This document shows positions 1 through 6,272 of a DNA stretch of 7,810 nt, in pieces. Every line of letters starts with the position of its first letter. Positions within the stretch are counted from its first letter, which is position 1. Below the pieces are notes generated by a model, which worked only from the letters and a program-made list of their open reading frames with translations, was not told the origin of the DNA and did not search any database. Source of the DNA: Bacteroidota bacterium. Its GTDB lineage: Bacteria; Pseudomonadota; Alphaproteobacteria; Puniceispirillales; Puniceispirillaceae. The DNA lies in contig JAACDV010000245.1 of NCBI GenBank assembly GCA_009936825.1, positions 1-7,810 on the forward strand, in the 5' to 3' direction. A program made the translations under genes and the position numbers.

Positions 1-2
1 GC

Positions 3-122
3 GCAAGGTTCAAGCTTGACCAAGCGATCCTTGACAAAATCGACCAGGTACTGCCTGTTGGATGGGCGCATGGTGACAGATATTCTGCCGCCCAATGGGT
101 TGGCCCGGAGCGCTATTGCTAA
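3..122 (+). CDS. C-terminal end of a probable aldo/keto reductase (partial, 5' end outside window)
   Basis: The third plus frame is open from the window edge to a TAA at 120-122 and gives 39 residues. The piece reads as a charged helix (KLDQAILDKIDQVLP) followed by GWAHGDRYS and ending GPERYC. A final helix, a Gly-Asp-Arg-Tyr stretch and a short tail ending in ERYC are what I recall from bacterial NADPH-dependent aldo/keto reductases, which reduce aldehydes and ketones in the cytoplasm. The catalytic Tyr/Lys/His/Asp residues and the TIM barrel lie upstream, outside the window, so the family call rests on the tail alone. Two other frames are also open here, but neither gives a familiar protein. 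The EamA transporter begins 116 bp downstream on the same strand, so the two could share a transcript. Confidence 0.6.
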   Translation, partial: ARFKLDQAILDKIDQVLPVGWAHGDRYSAAQWVGPERYC

Positions 123-150
123 ACCACCCATCTCAACAAAGAATTTCGGC

Positions 151-180
151 AAAGCCAGTTTAGATAAAGCCAGTTTAGAT
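151..180. repeat. Perfect 15-bp tandem duplication in the gap before the transporter gene
   Basis: The unit AAAGCCAGTTTAGAT occurs twice back to back, at 151-165 and 166-180, without mismatch. It lies between the stop of the aldo/keto reductase-like gene (122) and the start of the transporter gene (239). It may be a replication-slippage duplication or a paired protein-binding site; the sequence does not decide between these. Confidence 0.9.
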
Positions 181-238
181 AGAGAGGGTGAACAGATCGA
201 CCGGTTTGACACACTAGTTTCTGATCTTTGGCGCCTCG

Positions 239-1228
239 ATGTCTGAGGGCGCGATAAACCGCCAGATGAAGTCCGGCGAATGGATCATGGTGTTGATGCT
301 GGCGCTTGTCTGGGGTGGTTCGTTCTTTTTTAACGGGGTGGCGGTGCGAGAACTGCCAACCATGACCATCGTTCTTGGCCGGGTTGGTCTGGCCGCAGTT
401 ATCTTGATTTTGTTTCTGCGTTTTCGCGGAGAGGTTCTCCCCAAAAACCCTAAAATCTGGGGTGCCTTTTTCATTATGGGGTTAACGAACAGTGTTGTTC
501 CGTTCGGGCTGATTGTCTGGGGTCAGGGCTATATCACGTCGGGGCAGGCGTCGATTTTGAATTCAACGACCCCGATTTTTACAGTCATGGTTGCGCATTT
601 TTTTACCGCGGATGAAAAGATGCAGATGCGGCATTTATTCGGTGTTTTTATTGGATTTGCCGGTGTTGCCGTGATGATGGGCGTTGACGCGCTACCGAAT
701 ATCTGGGGGGCTGATTCTGGCAATATACGCGCTGGTGATGGGGACGCTGGCGATATTGAGGGGCGGGGAAAAGAAATCGCGGCGCAGGCGGCTTTGCTTG
801 GTGCGTCGCTGGCTTATGGATTTGGGGCGGTGTTTGGTCGCCGGTTTCGCAAACTTGGTATTTCGCCCATGGTCACGGCAACAAGCCAAGTGACGGCCGC
901 GTCCATTCTGCTAATCCCGATAGTTTTCATTATTGATAAGCCGTGGATTTTGCCGCCTCCCAGCGTTGCGGTTATTCTGGCGATGGTTGGAATTGCGGTG
1001 ATCTCAACGGCGTTTGCCTATGGTTTGTATTTCAAAATTCTGGCGACGGCGGGTGCTACAAATCTGTCACTTGTCACGATGTTGATCCCGGCTTCTGCTA
1101 TTGCTCTGGGAATTTTGTTTCTTGGCGAGACCTTGATGATGCGTCATATGGCTGGGTTGGCGTTAATTATTCTGGGCCTGCTGGTCATTGATGGACGTAT
1201 TGTGCGGGCCGCCATCAGCAAGGTCTGA
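239..1228 (+). CDS. EamA/DMT-superfamily inner-membrane transporter
   Basis: This 329-residue protein belongs to the drug/metabolite transporter (10-TMS EamA) superfamily, whose members export amino acids, metabolites or drugs. About ten hydrophobic segments are visible, near residues 15-36, 42-61, 73-95, 101-121, 132-150, 181-202, 212-232, 243-266, 275-296 and 302-319, forming two five-helix EamA repeats. Family hallmarks are LALVWGGSFF in helix 1, the STTPIFTVMVA segment in helix 4, GASLAYGFGAVFGRRF in helix 6 and FLGETL before the last helix. The substrate cannot be predicted. The loop between helices 5 and 6 (about residues 152-179) is long and rich in Gly and Asp. An in-frame TAG at 215-217 limits the start. 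ATG 239 has no good ribosome site; ATG 266 (residue 10) is an alternative that keeps the first helix whole. The gene converges on the amidase with a 19-bp gap in which I see no hairpin terminator. Confidence 0.9.
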   Translation: MSEGAINRQMKSGEWIMVLMLALVWGGSFFFNGVAVRELPTMTIVLGRVGLAAVILILFLRFRGEVLPKNPKIWGAFFIMGLTNSVVPFGLIVWGQGYITSGQASILNSTTPIFTVMVAHFFTADEKMQMRHLFGVFIGFAGVAVMMGVDALPNIWGADSGNIRAGDGDAGDIEGRGKEIAAQAALLGASLAYGFGAVFGRRFRKLGISPMVTATSQVTAASILLIPIVFIIDKPWILPPPSVAVILAMVGIAVISTAFAYGLYFKILATAGATNLSLVTMLIPASAIALGILFLGETLMMRHMAGLALIILGLLVIDGRIVRAAISKV

Positions 1229-1247
1229 CACTCAGGAACGATAACGC

Positions 1248-2696
1248 TTAGGAATGCCTGATCACTGGATCAATCGGACCGCCAGCACCGCCAACGGTCA
1301 TCTCGAACGCCCGAGCGGCGGCAAGAAGTGCGGCCTCGCCCCGTGGTTTACCGATCAGCTGAATACCGATTGGTAGGCCGCGCGGACCGGGGCCAACGGG
1401 AACTGAAATCGCCGGAAGCCCGGTTGTGGTTGCCAGAAACGCATGTCGCAACCAGTCCATATAACCTGTTAGTTTTTGCCCACCAACATCGCTCACCCAC
1501 TCTTCGGTCTGCGGGTGCGGCATGCATCCGACAGTTGGGCAGGCCAGAACGTCAAATCTCTCGAATAATGCAGTCATATTATTGAAAATTTTGGTGCGGT
1601 TGAGGTTGGCATCGGCAATATCATCCACTGTCAATGCGTTACCAAAAATGATGTTATCAGCCAAAGTTTTCTTGAAATGCTGGGTTAGTTTTTCAGGCAT
1701 TTGGCGCACGATCGTGGCCCACATAATTCCGCGTAAAGTATGATAGGTACGCTCTAACCCTGTTAAATCAGGACAGGTGTTCTCAACGTCGGCGCCGTTC
1801 CCCTCGATCTTTTTCAAAATGCGGTGTAGGTGATCAATAACCTCGGTGTCAGCCTGAGCGATACCGTTGAAATCGGCGGTAAAGGCAACACGGATTTTGG
1901 GTGATGCGGTCAGAACAGCGTCCTCGAACGAGCCTTTCTCGCACCCCGGATATGATAGTGGCAAATTAGGATTATAACCTGCCATAACGTCAAGAAAAAG
2001 CGCGCAATCACGAACCGAACGCGCCATTGGTCCGCATGCTCCTTCAAGAATAAACGCTGCTTCACTGGCACTTGCTGCGCGCCCGGGGGTTGGCCGTAAT
2101 CCAACGATGCCGCAATAGCTTGCCGGTGTGCGCAGGCTGCCGCCATGGTCAGTTCCGTGGTTTAACCAAACCTCACCCGTTGCCAGCGACGCGGCCGCAC
2201 CGCCCGAAGACCCCCCCGGATTAAGCGTCGTATCCCACGGGTTGAGGGTGGCCCCGAAGACCGCGTTAAAGGTGTTGGCACCGGCTCCTAATTCCGGGGT
2301 GTTGGTTTTGCCGACAACAATGCCGCCGCGGCTCTCAATACGCGTGACTAGCGGATCACTTTTTTCAGGAATAAAATCTTCCAGCCCTTTGGTGCCAAGG
2401 GTGGTGCGCACACCAGCAACGGGTGTCAGATCCTTAATCCCTAGCGGCAGACCGCGCAACTTCTCAGCCTCGCTAGATGTTTTGGATTCCAGCGATTTAG
2501 CCGCGGCATAGGCGCGTTCCTGGCAAAGAGTTGGCATCGCATTGATGGCTGGCTCAACCGCGGCGATCCGCTCAAACGCGGCATCCAGAAGATCTGTTGG
2601 GCCGATCTCGCGGCGCGCCAGTAACCGAATGACTTCATGCGCCTCATACCGGCATAATTCGGGTCCTGAGAATGAAGGTCGGGTTGTGTCAGCCAT
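1248..2696 (-). CDS. Amidase-signature (AS) family amidase
   Basis: This 482-residue cytoplasmic hydrolase belongs to the amidase-signature family, which cleaves C-N amide bonds and includes GatA, fatty-acid amide hydrolase and aryl or oligomer amidases. The Ser-cisSer-Lys triad can be placed: Lys88 in GLPLGIKD, cis-Ser163 in PGGSSGG and nucleophile Ser187 in GTDHGGSLR. The spacings (75 and 24 residues) match those of GatA. The segment PASYCGIVGLRPTPGR follows, as in the family. Full length is normal (about 450-500 residues). No signal peptide is visible. The ATG at 2696 is preceded by AGGGA (minus strand, plus positions 2707-2711) with a 10-base gap. It is probably a catabolic amidase and not GatA, since no gatB or gatC is adjacent, but the substrate is unknown. 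It is divergent from the phzF-like gene, with 216 bp between. Confidence 0.93.
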   Translation of the reverse strand: MADTTRPSFSGPELCRYEAHEVIRLLARREIGPTDLLDAAFERIAAVEPAINAMPTLCQERAYAAAKSLESKTSSEAEKLRGLPLGIKDLTPVAGVRTTLGTKGLEDFIPEKSDPLVTRIESRGGIVVGKTNTPELGAGANTFNAVFGATLNPWDTTLNPGGSSGGAAASLATGEVWLNHGTDHGGSLRTPASYCGIVGLRPTPGRAASASEAAFILEGACGPMARSVRDCALFLDVMAGYNPNLPLSYPGCEKGSFEDAVLTASPKIRVAFTADFNGIAQADTEVIDHLHRILKKIEGNGADVENTCPDLTGLERTYHTLRGIMWATIVRQMPEKLTQHFKKTLADNIIFGNALTVDDIADANLNRTKIFNNMTALFERFDVLACPTVGCMPHPQTEEWVSDVGGQKLTGYMDWLRHAFLATTTGLPAISVPVGPGPRGLPIGIQLIGKPRGEAALLAAARAFEMTVGGAGGPIDPVIRHS

Positions 2697-2879
2697 AAAA
2701 ATTCAGTCCCTATGATATCGATGAAATTTCTCAAATCAGCAATGATGCTCGCACGCAGTCTTCATCTTGTCGAGATACCAACATCAAAACAGATGATTTG
2801 CGTGCGGCGGATGGTTTGACAGTATTGCCATTCATCGCCACTCTCTTCCTAAGAATACTGGGCTTCTCTCTTTTATGTT

Positions 2880-2900
2880 GGATGATGACCCAATTCATCC
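2880..2900 (+). repeat. Short inverted repeat just before the phzF ribosome site
   Basis: GGATGA and TCATCC form a perfect 6-bp stem around a 9-base loop, ending two bases before the AGGAG at 2903-2907. If transcribed it would be a weak hairpin in the 5' leader next to the ribosome site; it could equally be a dimer-binding site or chance. Confidence 0.4.
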
Positions 2901-2902
2901 TT

Positions 2903-2907
2903 AGGAG
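2903..2907 (+). promoter_or_regulatory. Ribosome binding site of the phzF-like gene
   Basis: AGGAG lies 5 bases before ATG 2913 and fixes that start. Confidence 0.8.
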
Positions 2908-2912
2908 ACAAA

Positions 2913-3701
2913 ATGACGTTGCCGATCTTTCAGGGTGATGCTTTTACTGATGAGGTGTTTTCGGGCAATCCCGCGGCGGTGGTGCCGCTGGATAAATGGC
3001 TACCGGATGCGGTTTTGCAGTCGATTGCTGCCGAAAATAATCTTGCCGAAACGGCTTTTTTCGTTGCCAGCAAAGATGCAGCAGACTTTGAATTACGCTG
3101 GTTCACCCCGACTGTCGAAATTGATCTATGCGGTCACGCCACGCTGGCGTCGGCGTTTGTGCTGTTCACCCAGCTCGAGTGGCAGCGTCCAGTGATTCAT
3201 TTTTCTTCGCAATCCGGTTCCTTATCGGTCAAACAAAGCGCCGGTGGCTACACTCTGGATTTTCCCGCGCGGGTCGCACAACCCGTCGCTCTTCCGGATG
3301 GCTTGGAGGCTGCACTTGGCCAGCCCGTGAAAAGCTTTTCAAAGGCGGTTGCTTTCATGGCGGTTCTTGAAGATGAAGCGGCGGTCCGGGCGGTCACTCC
3401 TGATTTTGACTATATTTCCAAACTGGATGGCGACGGGTTGATTGTCACCGCACCCGGAGATCACAGCGATTGCGTGTCGCGGTATTTTGCTCCGGCATGC
3501 GGAATTGATGAGGACCCGGTAACGGGCGGCGCGCATTGCACGCTAGCTCCCTATTGGGCGGGGCAGCTTTCCAAAACTGGCCTTCACGCGCGCCAAGCAT
3601 CGGCGCGGGGCGGCGAGATGTTCGTTGAAGTTGATGGCGACCGGGTGAAAATGACTGGCAAAGCCGTGTTGTTCATGAACGGATTCATCATAAATTATTA
3701 A
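2913..3701 (+). CDS. PhzF-family (phenazine biosynthesis-like) isomerase/epimerase
   Basis: This 262-residue protein matches the PhzF/YddE family, which has the two-domain diaminopimelate-epimerase fold; PhzF itself isomerises a dihydro-anthranilate intermediate in phenazine synthesis. The N-terminus has QGDAFTDEVFSGNPAAVV, then ENNLAETAFF with Glu46, the equivalent of the catalytic Glu45 of PhzF. WFTPTVEIDLCGHAT follows (residues 63-77, His75), and DEDPVTGGAHC appears at 199-209 with the conserved Asp201. Length is normal or slightly short. No other phenazine gene is in the window, so a phenazine role is unlikely; most such homologues have unknown substrates. ATG 2913 is fixed by AGGAG 5 bases upstream. 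The cyclic-nucleotide-binding gene starts 52 bp downstream and is probably co-transcribed. Confidence 0.92.
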   Translation: MTLPIFQGDAFTDEVFSGNPAAVVPLDKWLPDAVLQSIAAENNLAETAFFVASKDAADFELRWFTPTVEIDLCGHATLASAFVLFTQLEWQRPVIHFSSQSGSLSVKQSAGGYTLDFPARVAQPVALPDGLEAALGQPVKSFSKAVAFMAVLEDEAAVRAVTPDFDYISKLDGDGLIVTAPGDHSDCVSRYFAPACGIDEDPVTGGAHCTLAPYWAGQLSKTGLHARQASARGGEMFVEVDGDRVKMTGKAVLFMNGFIINY

Positions 3702-3753
3702 AAGGTAATATAAGGGTCTCTGCTGAGGGTTTGACGGCTGGTAGGAGATCTAA

Positions 3754-4167
3754 ATGAAACTCGTCATGAATCTGGAGCGCAGGCCCTATAAGAAGGGCAG
3801 CGTAATTTTCGAGATTAGCGACAAAAGCGATGAGCTGTATTTGATCCATTCAGGACATGAGCAAATTTTCTCTCTGGAGGGGCTGGAATTGGCAACGCTG
3901 GGGCCGGGCGAGCTATTCGGGGAAATGTCGTCAATCATGGGCGAGCGAGAGCGCACGGCGCGCGCGGTAACGGCCGATGGTGCGGTGATTGATGTGATTG
4001 ATTCGACAACAATGCGCCGCAAGCTTTCCAGCAGTGATCCAGTGTTACGTGCCCTTGTCCGGAACCTGACATGGCGGCTGGCTGATGCCAATGAGATGAA
4101 TGAATCGCAATGGCTGCAACTTAACATCTATCGAAGTCTGATTCCGCACGAAATCGAAAAGCCGTAA
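3754..4167 (+). CDS. Stand-alone cyclic-nucleotide-binding (CNB/Crp-type) domain protein
   Basis: This 137-residue protein consists almost entirely of one cyclic-nucleotide-binding beta-roll. The early strands show YKKGSVIFEISDKSDELYLI and LATLGPGELFGEMS. The phosphate-binding cassette spans about residues 53-71 and holds Glu57, Arg67 and Thr68. The Glu-to-Arg distance of 10 equals that of Glu72 and Arg82 in E. coli CRP, with Thr at the position of CRP Ser83, so cNMP binding looks possible. A helix follows (about 95-118, ending ADANEMNE) and the protein stops without a helix-turn-helix, kinase or channel domain. It is therefore a single-domain sensor or adaptor, not a Crp/Fnr transcription factor. 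AGGAG at 3743-3747, 6 bases before the ATG, supports the start. Its partner is unknown. Binding of cAMP, cGMP or nothing at all cannot be told apart here. Confidence 0.85.
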   Translation: MKLVMNLERRPYKKGSVIFEISDKSDELYLIHSGHEQIFSLEGLELATLGPGELFGEMSSIMGERERTARAVTADGAVIDVIDSTTMRRKLSSSDPVLRALVRNLTWRLADANEMNESQWLQLNIYRSLIPHEIEKP

Positions 4168-4351
4168 AGCCCTAGCCGTATATCTATCTGCGAGAAATCT
4201 ATCTGTCGGCCCCTTTGGGCTTTGCAAAGGCGTGCACATCTCTACATTTTTACCCAAAAAAGGGGGTATTTCCGAAAGCAAGAGTGACATTCCCGCAACC
4301 TTGACGCATAAGGAAATACTGGACTGCGGCAAGGCATTGGAGAAGATATTG
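4168..4351 (+). other. Intergenic stretch before the sugar kinase, with short repeats
   Basis: These 184 bases separate the cNMP-binding gene from the kinase. They hold a 9-bp direct repeat ATCTATCTG (4182-4190 and 4197-4205), an inverted repeat CCTTTG/CAAAGG (4212-4217 and 4225-4230) and a smaller one, TACCC/GGGTA (4251-4255 and 4264-4268), with A- and T-runs nearby. The CCTTTG hairpin may be a weak terminator, but the T-run lies about 16 bases downstream, so it is not canonical. The kinase frame stays open back to a GTG at 4232, but the residues it would add do not resemble the family. Confidence 0.45.
4339..4345 (+). promoter_or_regulatory. Ribosome binding site deciding the kinase start
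   Basis: GGAGAAG lies 6 bases before ATG 4352. This favours ATG 4352 over the in-frame GTG at 4232, which has no comparable site. Confidence 0.75.
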
Positions 4352-5302
4352 ATGATTGCGATTGGTGGTGAAAATCTTATTGATCTGGTTGGCGATGTTG
4401 GTGAGGGCGGTAATGGTGTCTCCGATGCGCTGGTATCCTATGTTGCGCATCCAGGTGGCTCGCCTTTTAATGTGGCGATGGCTGCTGGCCGTCAGGGCGT
4501 TGCTACCGCCTATCTCACGCCGATTTCTGATGACAGATTTGGTGATCTTTTGGCCGCGCGGCTGGTTGATAGTGGGGTTTCCATCTGTGCCCCGCGTGAC
4601 CCGCATCCGACTTCTTTGGCGGTCGTGTCGATTACAGGCGGCATTCCTGCATATGGATTTTACCGTGATGGCACTGCTGAGCGGCAGGTTAGTACGACGA
4701 TGCTGGGTGACGCCATGCCGGCCGATATCTGTGTTTTTCATGTTGGTTCAGGCGCGTTAACTGGTGGCAAAGATGCTGATGTGTGGGAGGCATTTTTCAG
4801 CCATTGCAAAACCGCTGGTTTGCTTGTCTCGCTGGATCCGAATGTGCGCCCGTCTCTAATTGCAGATGCGCCGTCATACCGGGCCAGAATGCGCCGTATG
4901 ATCGGGCTGGCTGATGTTTTGAAGTTGAGTGACGAGGATGTGTGCTGGCTCTATGAGGGCCTCGATTTTGATCAGGCTAAGGCGGCGTGTTTGCAGGATT
5001 CAGGGGCCGCGTTGACTATTTTCACCCGCGGGTCCAGCGGCGTTGATGCCCATGGCGGTGATCAGATTCTGCACGTTAAAGCGCATCCGGTGGCCCAGCT
5101 GGCGGATACGGTGGGTGCAGGTGATACATTTATGGCAAGCGTTCTTGTCTGGCTGGTTCAAAATGGTTTTGTGTCGGCCGAACATCTAGCCAGCCTTGAT
5201 GGAGCTGGTTTAACTGCCTGCCTACAGCGTGCAGCAAAAGCCGCCGCCCTTAATTGCGAGCATCATGGTTGTATTCCGCCAACCGCGGATATGCTTATCT
5301 AG
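4352..5302 (+). CDS. PfkB-family carbohydrate kinase (fructokinase/ribokinase-like)
   Basis: This 316-residue cytoplasmic ATP-dependent kinase belongs to the ribokinase/PfkB family, which phosphorylates sugars or nucleosides. It opens with MIAIGGENLIDLV, the usual first strand of bacterial fructokinase-like members. The substrate-side motif PGGSPFNVAMAAGRQG lies at residues 34-49, DPNVRP at 162-167 and KLSDED at 191-196. The C-terminal PfkB signature DTVGAGDTF (252-260) contains the anion hole and the catalytic base Asp258. Length is typical (300-330). The frame could be extended to a GTG at 4232 (356 residues), but the extra 40 residues precede the family's natural first strand, and ATG 4352 has its own GGAGAAG. 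The overall pattern leans to fructokinase, but adenosine, ribose or another sugar is possible given the downstream mtnP-apt pair, 75 bp away. Confidence 0.9.
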   Translation: MIAIGGENLIDLVGDVGEGGNGVSDALVSYVAHPGGSPFNVAMAAGRQGVATAYLTPISDDRFGDLLAARLVDSGVSICAPRDPHPTSLAVVSITGGIPAYGFYRDGTAERQVSTTMLGDAMPADICVFHVGSGALTGGKDADVWEAFFSHCKTAGLLVSLDPNVRPSLIADAPSYRARMRRMIGLADVLKLSDEDVCWLYEGLDFDQAKAACLQDSGAALTIFTRGSSGVDAHGGDQILHVKAHPVAQLADTVGAGDTFMASVLVWLVQNGFVSAEHLASLDGAGLTACLQRAAKAAALNCEHHGCIPPTADMLI

Positions 5303-5377
5303 CAACATCAACCTAGCAAGATAAATCATGCCCCGAAAATCAATCTTTAAGGGCCAGAATCGCCGGAAAGTACAGAT

Positions 5378-6262
5378 ATGAAAAAAGATGAAATCGTACT
5401 TGGAGTCATTGGCGGTTCAGGCATTTATGAAATTGACGGATTCGAGAACGGCGAGTGGGTAAAGGTTTCGACACCTTACGGCGACCCTTCGGACGAAATT
5501 TTTACCGGCAGCTTAAACGGCATCAAGATGGCCTTTCTGCCGCGCCATGGACGGGGGCATTTATTCTCGCCGAGTACAGTGCCGTATCGCGCAAATATTT
5601 ATGCGATGAAGGCTCTGGGCGTGACCGACATTCTCTCAATCTCGGCTTGCGGCAGTCTACGGGAAGATTTCGAGCCCGGGGAATTTGTCGTTGTTGATCA
5701 GTTCATAGACCGAACATTTGCCCGCAAGAAAACCTTTTTTGACGGGGCCTGCGTTGCCCATGTGAGTGTTGCGCATCCGGTTTGTGGACGCCTTGGCGAG
5801 ATGTGCAGGCAGGCGATGTCCGACCTCAAAATTCCGCATAAGACCAAGGGCACCTATCTTGCTATGGAAGGCCCCCAATTCTCTACCGAGGCAGAATCGC
5901 TCCTTTATAAGAACAACTGGGGCTGTGATGTCATTGGCATGACCAATATACCGGAGGCCAAGCTGAGCCGTGAGGCCGAAATCTGCTATGCGTCGATTGC
6001 GATGGTAACAGATTTTGATTGCTGGCATCCGGATCATGATAATGTTGAAGTTAGCGCCATCATCAGCACGCTGGTTGCCAATGCCGCCGCAGGAAAACAG
6101 ATGGTAGTGAAAGTCACCAACCTTATGGCTGGCACACGCGCGGCCTGCCCGCATGGGTGTGATACCGCCCTTGAATTTGCGATTATTTCAAAATTGGAAT
6201 TGATTCCTGCCGACGAGAAAGAGAGACTTGGCGTAATTGCAGGCCGAATTTTTGCCAGATGA
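5378..6262 (+). CDS. mtnP: S-methyl-5'-thioadenosine phosphorylase
   Basis: MtnP cleaves 5'-methylthioadenosine with phosphate to adenine and 5-methylthioribose-1-phosphate. The 294-residue sequence is a complete member of the trimeric PNP/MTAP family (usual length 280-300). It shows the N-terminal phosphate loop GVIGGSGIY (residues 9-17), FLPRHGRGH (53-61), SACGSL (89-94), the EGPQFST segment (164-170), IGMTNIPEAKL (186-196) and ASIAMVTDFDCW (205-216). Asp212 and Asp214 match the pair in human MTAP (Asp220/Asp222) that recognises adenine. 6-oxopurine nucleoside phosphorylases have other residues there, so MTA is the preferred call over inosine/guanosine. GGAAAG at 5365-5370 is 7 bases before ATG 5378. 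The stop is 10 bp before apt. MTA accumulates from polyamine and homoserine-lactone type SAM use; which source applies here is unknown. No mtnA or other step for methylthioribose-1-phosphate is in the window. Confidence 0.95.
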   Translation: MKKDEIVLGVIGGSGIYEIDGFENGEWVKVSTPYGDPSDEIFTGSLNGIKMAFLPRHGRGHLFSPSTVPYRANIYAMKALGVTDILSISACGSLREDFEPGEFVVVDQFIDRTFARKKTFFDGACVAHVSVAHPVCGRLGEMCRQAMSDLKIPHKTKGTYLAMEGPQFSTEAESLLYKNNWGCDVIGMTNIPEAKLSREAEICYASIAMVTDFDCWHPDHDNVEVSAIISTLVANAAAGKQMVVKVTNLMAGTRAACPHGCDTALEFAIISKLELIPADEKERLGVIAGRIFAR

Positions 6263-6265
6263 GGG
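6261..6265 (+). promoter_or_regulatory. Ribosome binding site deciding the apt start
   Basis: GAGGG overlaps the mtnP stop codon and lies 7 bases before ATG 6273. It selects this ATG over an in-frame TTG at 6237 inside mtnP, and suggests translational coupling of the two genes. Confidence 0.7.
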
Positions 6266-6272
6266 TGCAGCT

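Larger units (their letters stand above)
2697..2912. promoter_or_regulatory. Divergent intergenic region between amidase and phzF-like genes
   Basis: Both flanking genes start here and point away from each other, so it should carry two promoters. A TTGACA sits at 2816-2821 on the plus strand, but no good -10 box follows at 16-18 bases, so no promoter is assigned. Two inverted repeats are visible: CAGTATT (2820-2826) with AATACTG (2854-2860), 27 bases apart, and GGATGA (2880-2885) with TCATCC (2895-2900). Either could be an operator. No coding frame is evident. Confidence 0.5.

Noticed and set aside
1..210. Open minus frame giving a plausible-looking peptide (GGLAIALRANPLGG...) at the left edge
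   Set aside because: It lies antisense to the recognised tail, has no clear start or ribosome site, and passes through the 15-bp tandem repeat only because the unit length is a multiple of three.
206..211. TTGACA as a -35 box for the transporter gene
   Set aside because: No -10-like hexamer lies 16-18 bases downstream before the start codon.
16..246. Open plus frame of 76 codons overlapping the start of the transporter gene
   Set aside because: It overlaps the better-supported aldo/keto reductase tail in another frame, its composition is not protein-like across the repeat, and no family is recognised.
2128..2511. 127-codon plus frame inside the amidase gene
   Set aside because: It is antisense to the strongly supported amidase, is rich in Pro, Ser and Arg, and has no family resemblance.
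2913..3701. A phenazine biosynthesis locus
   Set aside because: Only a PhzF-like protein is present; no phzA/B/D/E/G homologue appears in the window, and PhzF-family proteins are common outside phenazine producers.
4210..4255. Rho-independent terminator after the cNMP-binding gene
   Set aside because: The hairpin stems are only 4-6 bp and the T-run is about 16 bases beyond the stem, so it does not meet the usual pattern; kept only as an inverted repeat.
4250..4741. 163-codon minus frame over the kinase gene
   Set aside because: It is a shadow of the PfkB gene on the other strand, rich in Arg, Asn and His, with no recognisable motif.
5657..6154. 165-codon minus frame inside mtnP
   Set aside because: It is antisense to a gene with all MTAP motifs intact; codon structure of mtnP explains the lack of stops.
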